Position numbers and translations under genes: made by a program
Notes under the pieces: model-generated
What the model was told of the DNA's origin: nothing
Database searches by the model: none
What the model saw: the letters and a program-made list of their open reading frames with translations, nothing else
Assembly: GCA_052145775.1 (NCBI GenBank)
Contig: JBKQNY010000100.1
Location: 1-17,550 of the forward strand
Source: CAVYPR01 sp052145775
Lineage (GTDB): Bacteria; Actinomycetota; Acidimicrobiia; Acidimicrobiales; RAAP-2
Length of the DNA: 17,550 bases
Direction: 5' to 3'
Part shown: piece after piece, positions 5,588 to 12,595 of the stretch
Numbering within the stretch: the first letter of the stretch is position 1
Layout: each line of letters starts with the position of its first letter

Positions 5588-6736
5588 ATGAGCGATCCCT
5601 CCGCGGCCGTGCCCCCCACCCCGGTGTTGCCGGCCTTCGAGGGTCCCTGCCTGTCCAACGTCATGCCCGCCCTGCTGGCCCGGGCCGACGCCGACGGGTC
5701 GGCGCTGCCCGACTGGGTCCCCGCGCCGGTGTTGCACGCCCGCCAGCTGGTCCTGCTCGTCCTCGACGGGCTGGGGTGGGAGCAACTCGAGGCCCGAAAC
5801 TCCATGGCGCCGACCCTGTCGGGGGCGATCGGCGGCCCCATCACCACGGTGGCCCCCAGCACCACGGCCGCCGCCCTCACCAGCCTGACCACCGGGCTGC
5901 CCCCGGCCGTCCACGGGGTCGTCGGCTACCGGGTGCGGGCCGACGAAGGGGTGCTCAACGTGCTGTCGTGGCGGACCGGGTCCGGCGACGCCCGCCAGCG
6001 GGTGCCCCCACGCCGGTTCCAGCCCTACCCGCCGTTCCCGCGCCAGCACGGGGTGCGCACCCCGGTGGTCTCGCGCTCGGACTACGCCGCCACCGGCTTC
6101 ACCGCCGCGCACCTGGCCGGCAGCGAGCTGCGCGCCTGGCACACCGCCTCGGGGCTGGCGGTCGAGGTGCGGCGTCAGCTCGAGCGGGGGGAGCGGTTCG
6201 TCTACGCCTACTACGACGGGGTCGACCGGGTGTCGCACGCCTTCGGGCTGGGCGAGCACTACGAGGCGGAGCTGCGGTCGGCGGACCGCCTGGTGGCCGA
6301 CGTCCTGGCCGTGCTCCCGCCCGGCGCGGTGCTGGTGGTGACGGCCGACCACGGCCAGGTCGAGGTGGGTTCGTCGGTGGAGGTGCTCGGCGCCGAGATC
6401 ATGGACGACGTGGTGCTGCTCTCGGGGGAGGGGCGGTTCCGGTGGCTCCACACCCGGCCGGGGGCGGCCCAGGACGTGGCGGCGGCGTCCGCCGAGGCCT
6501 ACGGCCACGTGGCCTGGGTGCGCACCCTCGAGGAGCTGGTGGACGAGGGGTGGCTGGGCGGGGAGCCGGTGCCGGCGGTAGCCGAGCGGCTGGGCGACGT
6601 CGCCTTGGTCCCGTTCGCCCCGACGGCCTTCCTCGACCCCGCCGACACCGGAGAGCAGCGGCTGGTGGGGCGGCACGGCTCGCTCACCGCCGCCGAGATG
6701 CTGGTGCCGCTGCTCGCCTTCGAGCCGCAGGGCTAG
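5588..6736 (+). CDS. Type I phosphodiesterase / nucleotide pyrophosphatase family protein
   Basis: The 382-residue protein has the alkaline phosphatase-superfamily fold signatures: the first metal aspartate in LVLDGLGW (D60), the nucleophile region APSTTAAALTSLTTG (T93 by its spacing to the SLTTG block), the YYDGVDRVSHAFG Asp/His pair, TADHGQVEV, and GRHGSLTAAEM for the last metal histidine. Such enzymes use two zinc ions to hydrolyse phosphodiester or pyrophosphate bonds of nucleotides or lipid-linked substrates. No signal peptide or membrane segment is evident, so a cytoplasmic location is likely, and the natural substrate cannot be assigned. It lies divergent from the Rrf2-type gene and 26 bp upstream of the proteasome activator, with which it may share a transcript. 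All key residues appear present. Confidence 0.85.
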   Translation: MSDPSAAVPPTPVLPAFEGPCLSNVMPALLARADADGSALPDWVPAPVLHARQLVLLVLDGLGWEQLEARNSMAPTLSGAIGGPITTVAPSTTAAALTSLTTGLPPAVHGVVGYRVRADEGVLNVLSWRTGSGDARQRVPPRRFQPYPPFPRQHGVRTPVVSRSDYAATGFTAAHLAGSELRAWHTASGLAVEVRRQLERGERFVYAYYDGVDRVSHAFGLGEHYEAELRSADRLVADVLAVLPPGAVLVVTADHGQVEVGSSVEVLGAEIMDDVVLLSGEGRFRWLHTRPGAAQDVAAASAEAYGHVAWVRTLEELVDEGWLGGEPVPAVAERLGDVALVPFAPTAFLDPADTGEQRLVGRHGSLTAAEMLVPLLAFEPQG

Positions 6737-6750
6737 CCGGCCAACTCTGG

Positions 6751-6756
6751 CATCAT
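6751..6756 (+). promoter_or_regulatory. Weak candidate -10 box (CATCAT) before the proteasome activator gene
   Basis: CATCAT matches TATAAT at four of six positions and ends 6 nt before the ATG at 6763. That ATG has no Shine-Dalgarno, so either a leaderless transcript from here or read-through from the phosphodiesterase gene must be assumed. Confidence 0.3.
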
Positions 6757-6762
6757 CTCGGC

Positions 6763-7290
6763 ATGAGCCCCCCGACCGCCACGCCGTCCGACGAGCCCGT
6801 CGCCCCCGATGAGGTCCTCCCGGCCTCCCGCGACGGCGCACCGCCCGAGCTCGGCGGCACCGGAGACGGCGAGGAGCCCAAGAACGAGTCCGTTGAGCAG
6901 CCGGCCAAGGTCATGCGGATCGGCACGATGGTCAAGCAACTTCTCGACGAGGTCCGTCAGGCGCCGCTCGACGAGGCGGGTCGGGCCCGCCTGCGCGAGA
7001 TCTACGACCTGTCGGTGGCCGAGCTCTCCTCCGGGCTCTCAGCGGACCTGGTGGCCGAGCTCGACCGGGTGGCCATTCCCTTCGGCGAGGGCGTGCCGTC
7101 GGAGGCCGAGCTGCGCCTGGCCCAGGCCCAGCTGGTGGGGTGGCTCGAGGGCCTCTTCCACGGCATCCAGGCCACCCTCATGGCCCAGCAGATGGCGGCC
7201 AGGGCCCAGCTCGACGAGATGCGCCAGCGGGGCCTGCCCCGGGGGCCCGACGACGATGGCCCGCCCTCTCGCCCGGGGACCTACTTGTGA
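6763..7290 (+). CDS. bpa: Bacterial proteasome activator (Bpa/PafE, DUF2587)
   Basis: The 175-residue protein matches the Mycobacterium tuberculosis Bpa/PafE family in length and layout. It has an acidic, Pro-rich disordered N-terminus (1-46) and a helical core (about 47-160) with the characteristic block LEGLFHGIQATLMAQQMAAR followed by AQLDEMRQ. The C-terminus ends GTYL, corresponding to the mycobacterial GQYL tail that docks in the 20S alpha-ring pockets and opens the gate. Bpa forms ATP-independent dodecameric rings that feed unfolded proteins to the proteasome without Pup or Mpa. Its presence predicts that prcA/prcB exist elsewhere in this genome. The ATG at 6763 is the first start that gives the typical length. 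It has no Shine-Dalgarno and lies 26 bp after the phosphodiesterase gene. Confidence 0.92.
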   Translation: MSPPTATPSDEPVAPDEVLPASRDGAPPELGGTGDGEEPKNESVEQPAKVMRIGTMVKQLLDEVRQAPLDEAGRARLREIYDLSVAELSSGLSADLVAELDRVAIPFGEGVPSEAELRLAQAQLVGWLEGLFHGIQATLMAQQMAARAQLDEMRQRGLPRGPDDDGPPSRPGTYL

Positions 7291-7325
7291 GCGCGCCGTC
7301 CCCGCGGGGCGAACCACCCGTCTCC

Positions 7326-7331
7326 TAGATT
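7326..7331 (+). promoter_or_regulatory. Candidate -10 box (TAGATT) for the RDD gene
   Basis: TAGATT lies 40 nt before the ATG at 7372 and follows a GC-rich palindrome, CCCCGCGGGG at 7300-7309, just after the bpa stop. No -35 element with normal spacing was found. The transcript would carry a leader of about 35 nt with the Shine-Dalgarno AAGGAGG. Confidence 0.35.
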
Positions 7332-7371
7332 GAGGGGCCGGCGCGATGCGCGCCCGCCCCAAGGAGGCGCC

Positions 7372-8163
7372 ATGTCTGAACAACCCCCGTCGAGCGGCGA
7401 GGGTGCCCCGGGGGCGAGCGGCCCGCCGAAGTACCCCTCGGCCCCGCCCGGCCAGCCGCCGACCTACCCCCCGCCCGGGTCCGGCCAGCCGCCGACCTAC
7501 CCCCCGCCCGGCTCCTGGCAGCCTCCGCCAGGGTCGTGGCCGCCTCCGCCTCCGACCGGACCCGCCCAACCCCCGGGGACCTACCCGCCGTACGGGTCGA
7601 GCCCGGCGGGCGGCTACGGGCCGCCCGGAGGGCCGATGCCCCCGCCCTACCCGGCGGGGAGCGGGTGGCAGCCGGCGCAGCCAGCAACCGAGCTCGCCGC
7701 CTACCCGGCCCGGCTGGGCGGCTGGCTCATCGACTTCGTCATCCTCTTTGTGGTGTACCTGGTGGTCGCGGTGGTCTTTCGCGCGGTGCACTTCGGCCGG
7801 ATCGCCGTCACCACCACGACGTCCTCGGGCGCCCAACAACGAGGCCATCTGTCGGTCATCGCCTGGCTGGTCCAGATCGCCGTGGTCCTCCTCTATGGGG
7901 CGCTGTTCTGCGGGTCCGAGCGGGGTCAGACCCCGGGCATGATGGCCGTCTCGGTCAAGGCCGTCGACGGCCAGACCGGCGGGCCCATCGGCTTCTGGCG
8001 GGCGCTCGCACGGGGCTCCTTCGAGTGGCTGTTGTGGGTGGTCTTCTTCATCCCCTGGGTCATCGACATGCTCTTTCCCCTCTGGGACGGGCGCCATCAG
8101 ACGCTCCACGACAAGGTGTCGGGCACCGTGGTCGTGAAGACCTCTGTCGCCCCGCCGGGGTGA
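7372..8163 (+). CDS. RDD family membrane protein with proline-rich N-terminal tail
   Basis: The ATG at 7372 follows a perfect Shine-Dalgarno (AAGGAGG, 5 nt spacing) and gives 263 residues. Residues 1-105 are low-complexity Pro/Gly/Tyr/Ser with a duplicated 11-residue motif and probably lie in the cytoplasm. The RDD domain spans about 108-255. It has the first Arg/Asp in ARLGGWLIDFVI (R114, D121), a first membrane helix at about 117-137, a second around VIAWLVQIAVVLLYGALF, the GQTPGMMAVSVKAVD turn, a third around FEWLLWVVFFIPWVIDMLF, and the final Asp in QTLHDKVSGTVVV. RDD proteins are small polytopic membrane proteins of mostly unknown function, some proposed as ion or compatible-solute transporters. 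Pro-rich tails on RDD proteins are frequent in actinobacteria. It is upstream of dnaE with a 76-bp gap. Confidence 0.88.
   Translation: MSEQPPSSGEGAPGASGPPKYPSAPPGQPPTYPPPGSGQPPTYPPPGSWQPPPGSWPPPPPTGPAQPPGTYPPYGSSPAGGYGPPGGPMPPPYPAGSGWQPAQPATELAAYPARLGGWLIDFVILFVVYLVVAVVFRAVHFGRIAVTTTTSSGAQQRGHLSVIAWLVQIAVVLLYGALFCGSERGQTPGMMAVSVKAVDGQTGGPIGFWRALARGSFEWLLWVVFFIPWVIDMLFPLWDGRHQTLHDKVSGTVVVKTSVAPPG
7450..7515 (+). repeat. Tandem 33-bp repeat in the Pro-rich tail
   Basis: Two adjacent 33-bp units (7450-7482 and 7483-7515) differ at a single base and encode GQPPTYPPPGS twice. The unit fits the Pro-rich, disordered character of the region and probably arose by slippage. Confidence 0.9.
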
Positions 8164-8176
8164 GGGCGGGGTGCGC

Positions 8177-8182
8177 TATGGT
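8177..8182 (+). promoter_or_regulatory. Candidate -10 box (TATGGT) for dnaE
   Basis: TATGGT, the same hexamer as in the DksA-operon promoter, lies 57 nt before the dnaE start. No recognisable -35 is present at the proper spacing, so the call is weak. If used, transcription would start near 8189, putting the DnaA-like boxes just downstream of the start site. Confidence 0.35.
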
Positions 8183-8202
8183 CGGAACGACACGGCTGTA
8201 GT

Positions 8203-8223
8203 TCGTCCACAGGGTTCTCCACA
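8203..8223 (+). promoter_or_regulatory. Two tandem DnaA-box-like sites before dnaE
   Basis: TCGTCCACA (8203-8211) and TTCTCCACA (8215-8223) are directly repeated with a 12-bp period; the shared core is TCCACAGG. Each differs by one base from a known DnaA 9-mer: TTGTCCACA, the actinobacterial form, for the first, and TTATCCACA for the second. They end 16 nt before the dnaE start codon. DnaA control of the replicative polymerase gene is an inference. Confidence 0.45.
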
Positions 8224-8239
8224 GGAGGGTTGAGGGCAG

Positions 8240-11200
8240 TTGGCACGGCGGTCCTTCACGCACCTGCACACCCATACCGAGTTCTCGATGCTCGACGGGG
8301 CGGCCCGGGTCGGCGACCTGGTGCGCGCCGCCGTCGAGGACGGCCAGCCGGCCCTGGGCATCACCGACCACGGCAACATGTACGGGGTCCTCGACTTCTA
8401 CCGGGCCTGCCGGGAGGGCGGGCTCAACCCGGTGATCGGGACCGAGGCCTACATGGCCGGCGAGTCCCGCCACGAGCGGCCGGTCCGCCGGGGCAAGGTC
8501 GACGACACCGGCGGGGACGTCGAGGGCGGCCAGAAGCTCTACTACCACCTCACCCTCCTGGCCGAGACGACCGAGGGCTACCACAACCTCATGAAGCTGT
8601 CGTCGGCCGCCTACCTCGAGGGCTACTACTACAAGCCCCGGGTCGACTGGGAGCTGCTCGAGCGCCACCACCACGGGCTCATCGCCACCACGGGCTGCCT
8701 GGGCGGGGTGGTGCTCCAGGCGCTGCTCGCCGGCGACGCGGTGGAGGCCGAGCGCCGGGCGGCGCGCCTGCAGGAGATCTTCGGCCGCGACAACCTCTTC
8801 GTCGAGCTCCAGGACCACGGCATCGCCGACCAGCAGCGGACCAACCCCCAACTGGTGGCCATGGCCAAGCGGCTCGGGGCTCCGCTGCTCGCCACCAACG
8901 ACAGCCACTACACCCACCGCGAGGACGCCGTCGCCCACGACGCCCTCTTGTGCGTCCAGACCGGCGCCACCCTCTCGGACTCGAACCGCTTCCGCTTCGA
9001 GGGCACCGAGCACTACCTGAAGTCGGCCGACGAAATGCGCCAGCTCTTCTCTGAGGTCCCCGAGGCCTGCGACAACACCTTGCTCATTGCCGAGCGGGCG
9101 AAGGTGGAGATCGAGCTGGGCCGGCCCAGCCTGCCCGAGTTCCCCGTGCCCGAGCGGTTCGCCGGCGCCACCTACGAGGAGCGGGCTCTCACCTACCTCC
9201 GCCACCTCACCTTGGCCGGGGCGGAGCAGCGCTACGGCGACACGTTGCCCGACGCCGTGCGGGACCGCCTCGACTACGAGCTCTCGGTCATCGGCGACAT
9301 GGGGTTCGCCGCCTACTTCCTCGTGGTCTGGGACCTCATCCGCTTCGCCCGCGAGTCGGGGATCCGGGTGGGACCCGGGCGCGGTTCGGCCGCCGGGTGC
9401 TGCGTCGCCTACTGCCTGCGCATCGTCGATCTCGACCCCATCCGCTACGACCTGCTCTTCGAGCGGTTCTTGAACCCCGGGCGCAAGCAGATGCCCGACA
9501 TCGACATGGACTTCGACGAGCGGTTCCGCGCCGACGTGATCCGCTACGCGGCCGAGCGCTACGGCAACGACCGGGTGGCCCAGATCGTGACCTTCTCGAC
9601 CATCAAGGCCCGGGCCGCGGTGCGCGACGCGGCCCGGGTGCTGGGACTGCCTTACATCGTGGGCGACAAGATCGCCAAGGCCATGCCCCCGCTCGTCATG
9701 GGGCGCGACACCCCGCTCCGGGCCTGCCTGGAGCGGACCGAGGGCCACGAGGACGGCTACGCGGCGGCCGCCGAGCTGCGCACGATGTACGAGGGCGACC
9801 CCGAGGCCAAGCAGGTCATCGACGTGGCCAAGGGCCTCGAGGGGCTGCGGCGTCAGGACGGCATCCACGCCGCGGCCGTGGTCATCACCAAGAACCCGCT
9901 GACCGAGTACGTCCCGGTCCAGCGCAAGCCCGACGCCGGGGGCGACCCCGAGGACGCCCCGGTGGTCACCCAGTACGAGATGCACGGAGTCGAAGAGCTC
10001 GGCCTCTTGAAGATGGACTTTCTGGGCCTGCGCAACCTGTCGGTCATCGAGCGCTCGCTCGACCTCATCGAGCAGTCGAGCGGGACGCGGCCCGACATCG
10101 ACGGCGTGGACCTCGACGACGCCGAGACCCTGGCCATGCTGCGCCGGGGCGAGTCGGTCGGGGTCTTCCAGCTCGAGGGCGCGGCCATGCGCCAGACGCT
10201 GCGCTCGCTCGCCCCGACGAGCTTCGACGACGTGGCCGCCCTGGTCGCTCTCTACCGCCCCGGGCCGATGGCGGCCAACATGCACCGCGACTATCCCGAG
10301 CTCAAGAACGGGCGAAAGTCGGTCACCTACCTCCACCCCGACCTCGAGCCGATCCTGGCCGACACCTACGGCCTCATGCTCTACCAGGAGTCGGTGATGC
10401 GGGTGGCCCAGCGGTTCGCCGGCTACACCCTGGAGGAGGCGGACAACCTGCGGAAGGCCTGCGGGAAGAAGATCCGCGCCCTCATCGCCGCCGAGCGCGA
10501 GAAGTTCGTGGCCGGCTGCGTCGCCAACGGCTACGACGAGCGCCTCGGCACCCAGCTGTTCGACATCATCGAGCCGTTCGCCGACTACGCCTTCAACAAG
10601 TCCCACTCCTACGGCTACGGCCTCGTCGCCTACCAGACGGCGTGGCTGAAGGCCCACCACCCGGTCGAGTACATGGCCGCCCTGCTCACCTCGGTGAAGG
10701 ACAACAAGGACAAGACGGCGGTGTACCTGGCCGAATGCCGGGCCATCGGCATCGAGGTGCTCGTACCCGACGTCAACCGCTCGGCCGCCGAGTTCACCCC
10801 GCGCCCCGCGCCCGCCGACGGGGGTGCCCCGGGGGTGGTCTTCGGGCTGGCCGCCGTGCGCAACGTGGGGGAGGGCCTGGTCGAGCGGATCGTGGCCGAA
10901 CGCGAGCACGCCGGCCCCTTCGCCGACGTCTATGACTTCTGCCGGCGGGTCGACCCCCTGGTGCTCAACAAGCGGACGATGGAGTCACTGGTGAAGGCCG
11001 GCGCCTTCGACTCGCTCGGCCACCCGCGCCAGGGGCTCTGCGTGGTGCTCGAGGAGATCGTCGACCGGACGCTCGAGCGGCGGCGGGAGCACGAGGTGGG
11101 CATCGCCACCCTCTTCTCCTCCCTCGAGCCGGCCGACGCCGGCGACGACGCCGGCCGGTGGGAGGGCACCCGGGTGCCCGTGCCCGACCTCGAGTTCGAC

Positions 11201-11839
11201 AAGGCCCAGCGGCTGGCCTTCGAGAAGGAGATGCTCGGCCTCTACGTGAGCGACCACCCCCTCATGGGGCTCGAGCAGGCGCTCTCCCGCCACACCGACT
11301 GCCCCCTCTCCGAGCTGCGCGAGCCCGGGGCCGGCGAGTTCGGCCCCGAGGCGGCGGAGGGCTCGGTGCGATCGGTGGGCGGGGTGGTGACCGAGCTCAA
11401 GCGCCAGTACACGAAGAAGGGCGACCTCATGGCCCGCTTCGTCCTGGAGGATCTGCAGTCCTCGATGGAGGTGTTCGTCTTCCCGCGGGTGATGGCCGAG
11501 CACGGGGCGCAGCTGGAGAACGACGCCGTGGTGGTCGTGCGGGGCCGGGTCGACGTGCGCGACGAGGAGCCCAAGCTGGTGGCCATGGAGATCCGCCGCC
11601 CGGTCCTGGGGGACCCCGGGGAGGGCGAGCTGCGGATCTCCCTGCCGCTCGGGGTGCTCTCCGAGGGGACGGTGGGGCGCCTCAAGGAGCTGCTGGCCGA
11701 CCATCCGGGCCCCTCGCCGGTCCTCCTCCACGTGGGCGACAAGGTGCTCCGCCTGCCCCCGGAGTTCAACGTGGAGAGCAGGAACGGGCTGGTGGGGGAG
11801 CTCAAAATGCTCCTCGGGGCCCGGGCGGTCATGGCCTGA
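8240..11839 (+). CDS. dnaE: DNA polymerase III alpha subunit (replicative DnaE1 type)
   Basis: The 1199-residue protein is the catalytic subunit of the replicative polymerase. Its N-terminal PHP domain (about 5-280) keeps the metal-binding pattern of mycobacterial DnaE1, including H10, H12, D19, H44 (GITDHGNM) and the NDSHYT block, so PHP proofreading is plausible. The polymerase core has GRGSAAG, the metal aspartates D420 and D422 in PDIDMDFDE, and the third, D593, in LLKMDFLGLRN. Further on are FNKSHSYGYGLVAYQTAWLK (C-terminal fingers), a helix-hairpin-helix region and an OB fold at about 1045-1120. The full length and intact PHP site favour DnaE1 over the error-prone DnaE2/ImuC. The start is TTG at 8240, right before the PHP domain, with AGGAGG 11 nt and GAGGG 3 nt upstream. 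The gap to the RDD gene holds DnaA-like boxes. Confidence 0.97.
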   Translation: MARRSFTHLHTHTEFSMLDGAARVGDLVRAAVEDGQPALGITDHGNMYGVLDFYRACREGGLNPVIGTEAYMAGESRHERPVRRGKVDDTGGDVEGGQKLYYHLTLLAETTEGYHNLMKLSSAAYLEGYYYKPRVDWELLERHHHGLIATTGCLGGVVLQALLAGDAVEAERRAARLQEIFGRDNLFVELQDHGIADQQRTNPQLVAMAKRLGAPLLATNDSHYTHREDAVAHDALLCVQTGATLSDSNRFRFEGTEHYLKSADEMRQLFSEVPEACDNTLLIAERAKVEIELGRPSLPEFPVPERFAGATYEERALTYLRHLTLAGAEQRYGDTLPDAVRDRLDYELSVIGDMGFAAYFLVVWDLIRFARESGIRVGPGRGSAAGCCVAYCLRIVDLDPIRYDLLFERFLNPGRKQMPDIDMDFDERFRADVIRYAAERYGNDRVAQIVTFSTIKARAAVRDAARVLGLPYIVGDKIAKAMPPLVMGRDTPLRACLERTEGHEDGYAAAAELRTMYEGDPEAKQVIDVAKGLEGLRRQDGIHAAAVVITKNPLTEYVPVQRKPDAGGDPEDAPVVTQYEMHGVEELGLLKMDFLGLRNLSVIERSLDLIEQSSGTRPDIDGVDLDDAETLAMLRRGESVGVFQLEGAAMRQTLRSLAPTSFDDVAALVALYRPGPMAANMHRDYPELKNGRKSVTYLHPDLEPILADTYGLMLYQESVMRVAQRFAGYTLEEADNLRKACGKKIRALIAAEREKFVAGCVANGYDERLGTQLFDIIEPFADYAFNKSHSYGYGLVAYQTAWLKAHHPVEYMAALLTSVKDNKDKTAVYLAECRAIGIEVLVPDVNRSAAEFTPRPAPADGGAPGVVFGLAAVRNVGEGLVERIVAEREHAGPFADVYDFCRRVDPLVLNKRTMESLVKAGAFDSLGHPRQGLCVVLEEIVDRTLERRREHEVGIATLFSSLEPADAGDDAGRWEGTRVPVPDLEFDKAQRLAFEKEMLGLYVSDHPLMGLEQALSRHTDCPLSELREPGAGEFGPEAAEGSVRSVGGVVTELKRQYTKKGDLMARFVLEDLQSSMEVFVFPRVMAEHGAQLENDAVVVVRGRVDVRDEEPKLVAMEIRRPVLGDPGEGELRISLPLGVLSEGTVGRLKELLADHPGPSPVLLHVGDKVLRLPPEFNVESRNGLVGELKMLLGARAVMA

Positions 11840-11863
11840 CGGCCCTCGTGGACGGCGCCGAGT

Positions 11864-11892
11864 GGGAAAGGTTCGCGCCGGGCCGGTAGAAT
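11864..11892 (+). promoter_or_regulatory. Candidate leaderless promoter (GGGAAA-17-TAGAAT) for the gene at 11899
   Basis: TAGAAT (11887-11892) matches TATAAT at five of six positions and ends 6 nt before the ATG at 11899. GGGAAA at 11864-11869 lies 17 nt upstream and may act as a weak -35. No Shine-Dalgarno precedes the ATG, so a transcript starting at the ATG fits. Confidence 0.55.
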
Positions 11893-11898
11893 TGCCAC

Positions 11899-12570
11899 AT
11901 GCCGATCGTGGTTGTGACCAAGGACTGCACCGCGCTCAGTGACGCGGAGCTGGGTGAGATGGCCGACCTGTGTGCGGACCGTCCCCCGGGTTTCGACATC
12001 GGGTATCTCTCCAAACAGCGCGAGGAGTGGGTCCTGGTGACCCACGCCCGGGAGGGCAACAAGCTGCGGGGGTACTCGTTCTGCACCCTGGAGCGGATCG
12101 GCGGCACGCCGGCCCTCCTGGTGGGGCTGGCCACGGTCGATCGCACCTCACGGGCCGAGTCCTCCCTCAAGCAGATCATGGCCGACCAGTACCGCCGGGC
12201 CCTGTTGGCCTTCCCCGACGAGGACGTGCTGCTGGGCACCCGCCTGCTCACGGCCGACGGGTTCCGGGCCTTCGCCGGCCTGTCCGAGGTCGTCCCCTCG
12301 CCCGGCCACAAGGCCACCGGCGAGGAGCGGGCCTGGGCCCGGCGGCTGGCCAAGCGGTTCGGGGTCGACGGCCGGCTCGACGACCGCGCCTTCGTCCTGA
12401 AGGGCGACGGCCAGGTGTCGGGGGGACTGGACTTCGTCCACTCCAAACCCCAGGGCACGACCGAAGTGACCGAGCTCTTCACCCTCGTCGACCCCGACGC
12501 CGGCGACCGGCTGGTGGCCTTCGGCTGGGCCATGGCCGAGGACCTGGCCGGGGGCAAGCTCGGCCGCTGA
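11899..12570 (+). CDS. Conserved-looking protein of unknown function, 223 aa
   Basis: I do not recognise this family. The protein begins MPIVVVTKDCTALSDAELGE and has no signal peptide or membrane segment, so it should be cytoplasmic. Its alternating strand and helix character in the first 130 residues (WVLVTHAREG, LRGYSFCTLERIG, ALLVGLATVD, then a helix with SSLKQIMADQYRRALLAF) is compatible with a GNAT-like alpha/beta fold, but I see no clear acetyl-CoA-binding Q/R-x-x-G-x-G/A loop. The C-terminal part (DFVHSKPQGTTEVTELFTLV) is mostly beta. Codon use and GC-rich third positions are like its neighbours, which supports real coding. It lies 59 bp after dnaE under its own leaderless-type promoter and converges with the gene at 12587. 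Confidence 0.75.
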   Translation: MPIVVVTKDCTALSDAELGEMADLCADRPPGFDIGYLSKQREEWVLVTHAREGNKLRGYSFCTLERIGGTPALLVGLATVDRTSRAESSLKQIMADQYRRALLAFPDEDVLLGTRLLTADGFRAFAGLSEVVPSPGHKATGEERAWARRLAKRFGVDGRLDDRAFVLKGDGQVSGGLDFVHSKPQGTTEVTELFTLVDPDAGDRLVAFGWAMAEDLAGGKLGR

Positions 12571-12580
12571 TTCCCGGGCC

Positions 12581-12595
12581 CGGGGCTCAGCCCCG
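12581..12595. terminator. Hairpin between convergent genes, possible bidirectional terminator
   Basis: CGGGG (12581-12585) pairs with CCCCG (12591-12595) around a CTCAG loop. It sits in the short gap after the stop at 12570 and contains the minus-strand stop codon (12587-12589) in its loop. There is no T-run on either side, so intrinsic termination would be weak. Confidence 0.35.

Noticed and set aside
5066..6841. 591-codon minus-strand frame across the phosphodiesterase gene and Rrf2-type region
   Set aside because: Low-complexity His/Arg/Gly translation, and it conflicts with two supported genes.
8184..8203. GGAAC ... GTT pair resembling an ECF sigma promoter before dnaE
   Set aside because: The spacer is 12 nt, short of the usual 15-16 nt for ECF promoters.
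8060..10909. 949-codon open frame antisense to dnaE
   Set aside because: It is the mirror of a GC-rich codon pattern: few stops can form opposite NNC/NNG codons. The translation is Val/Gly/His-rich with no family motifs, while the sense strand has every DnaE motif.
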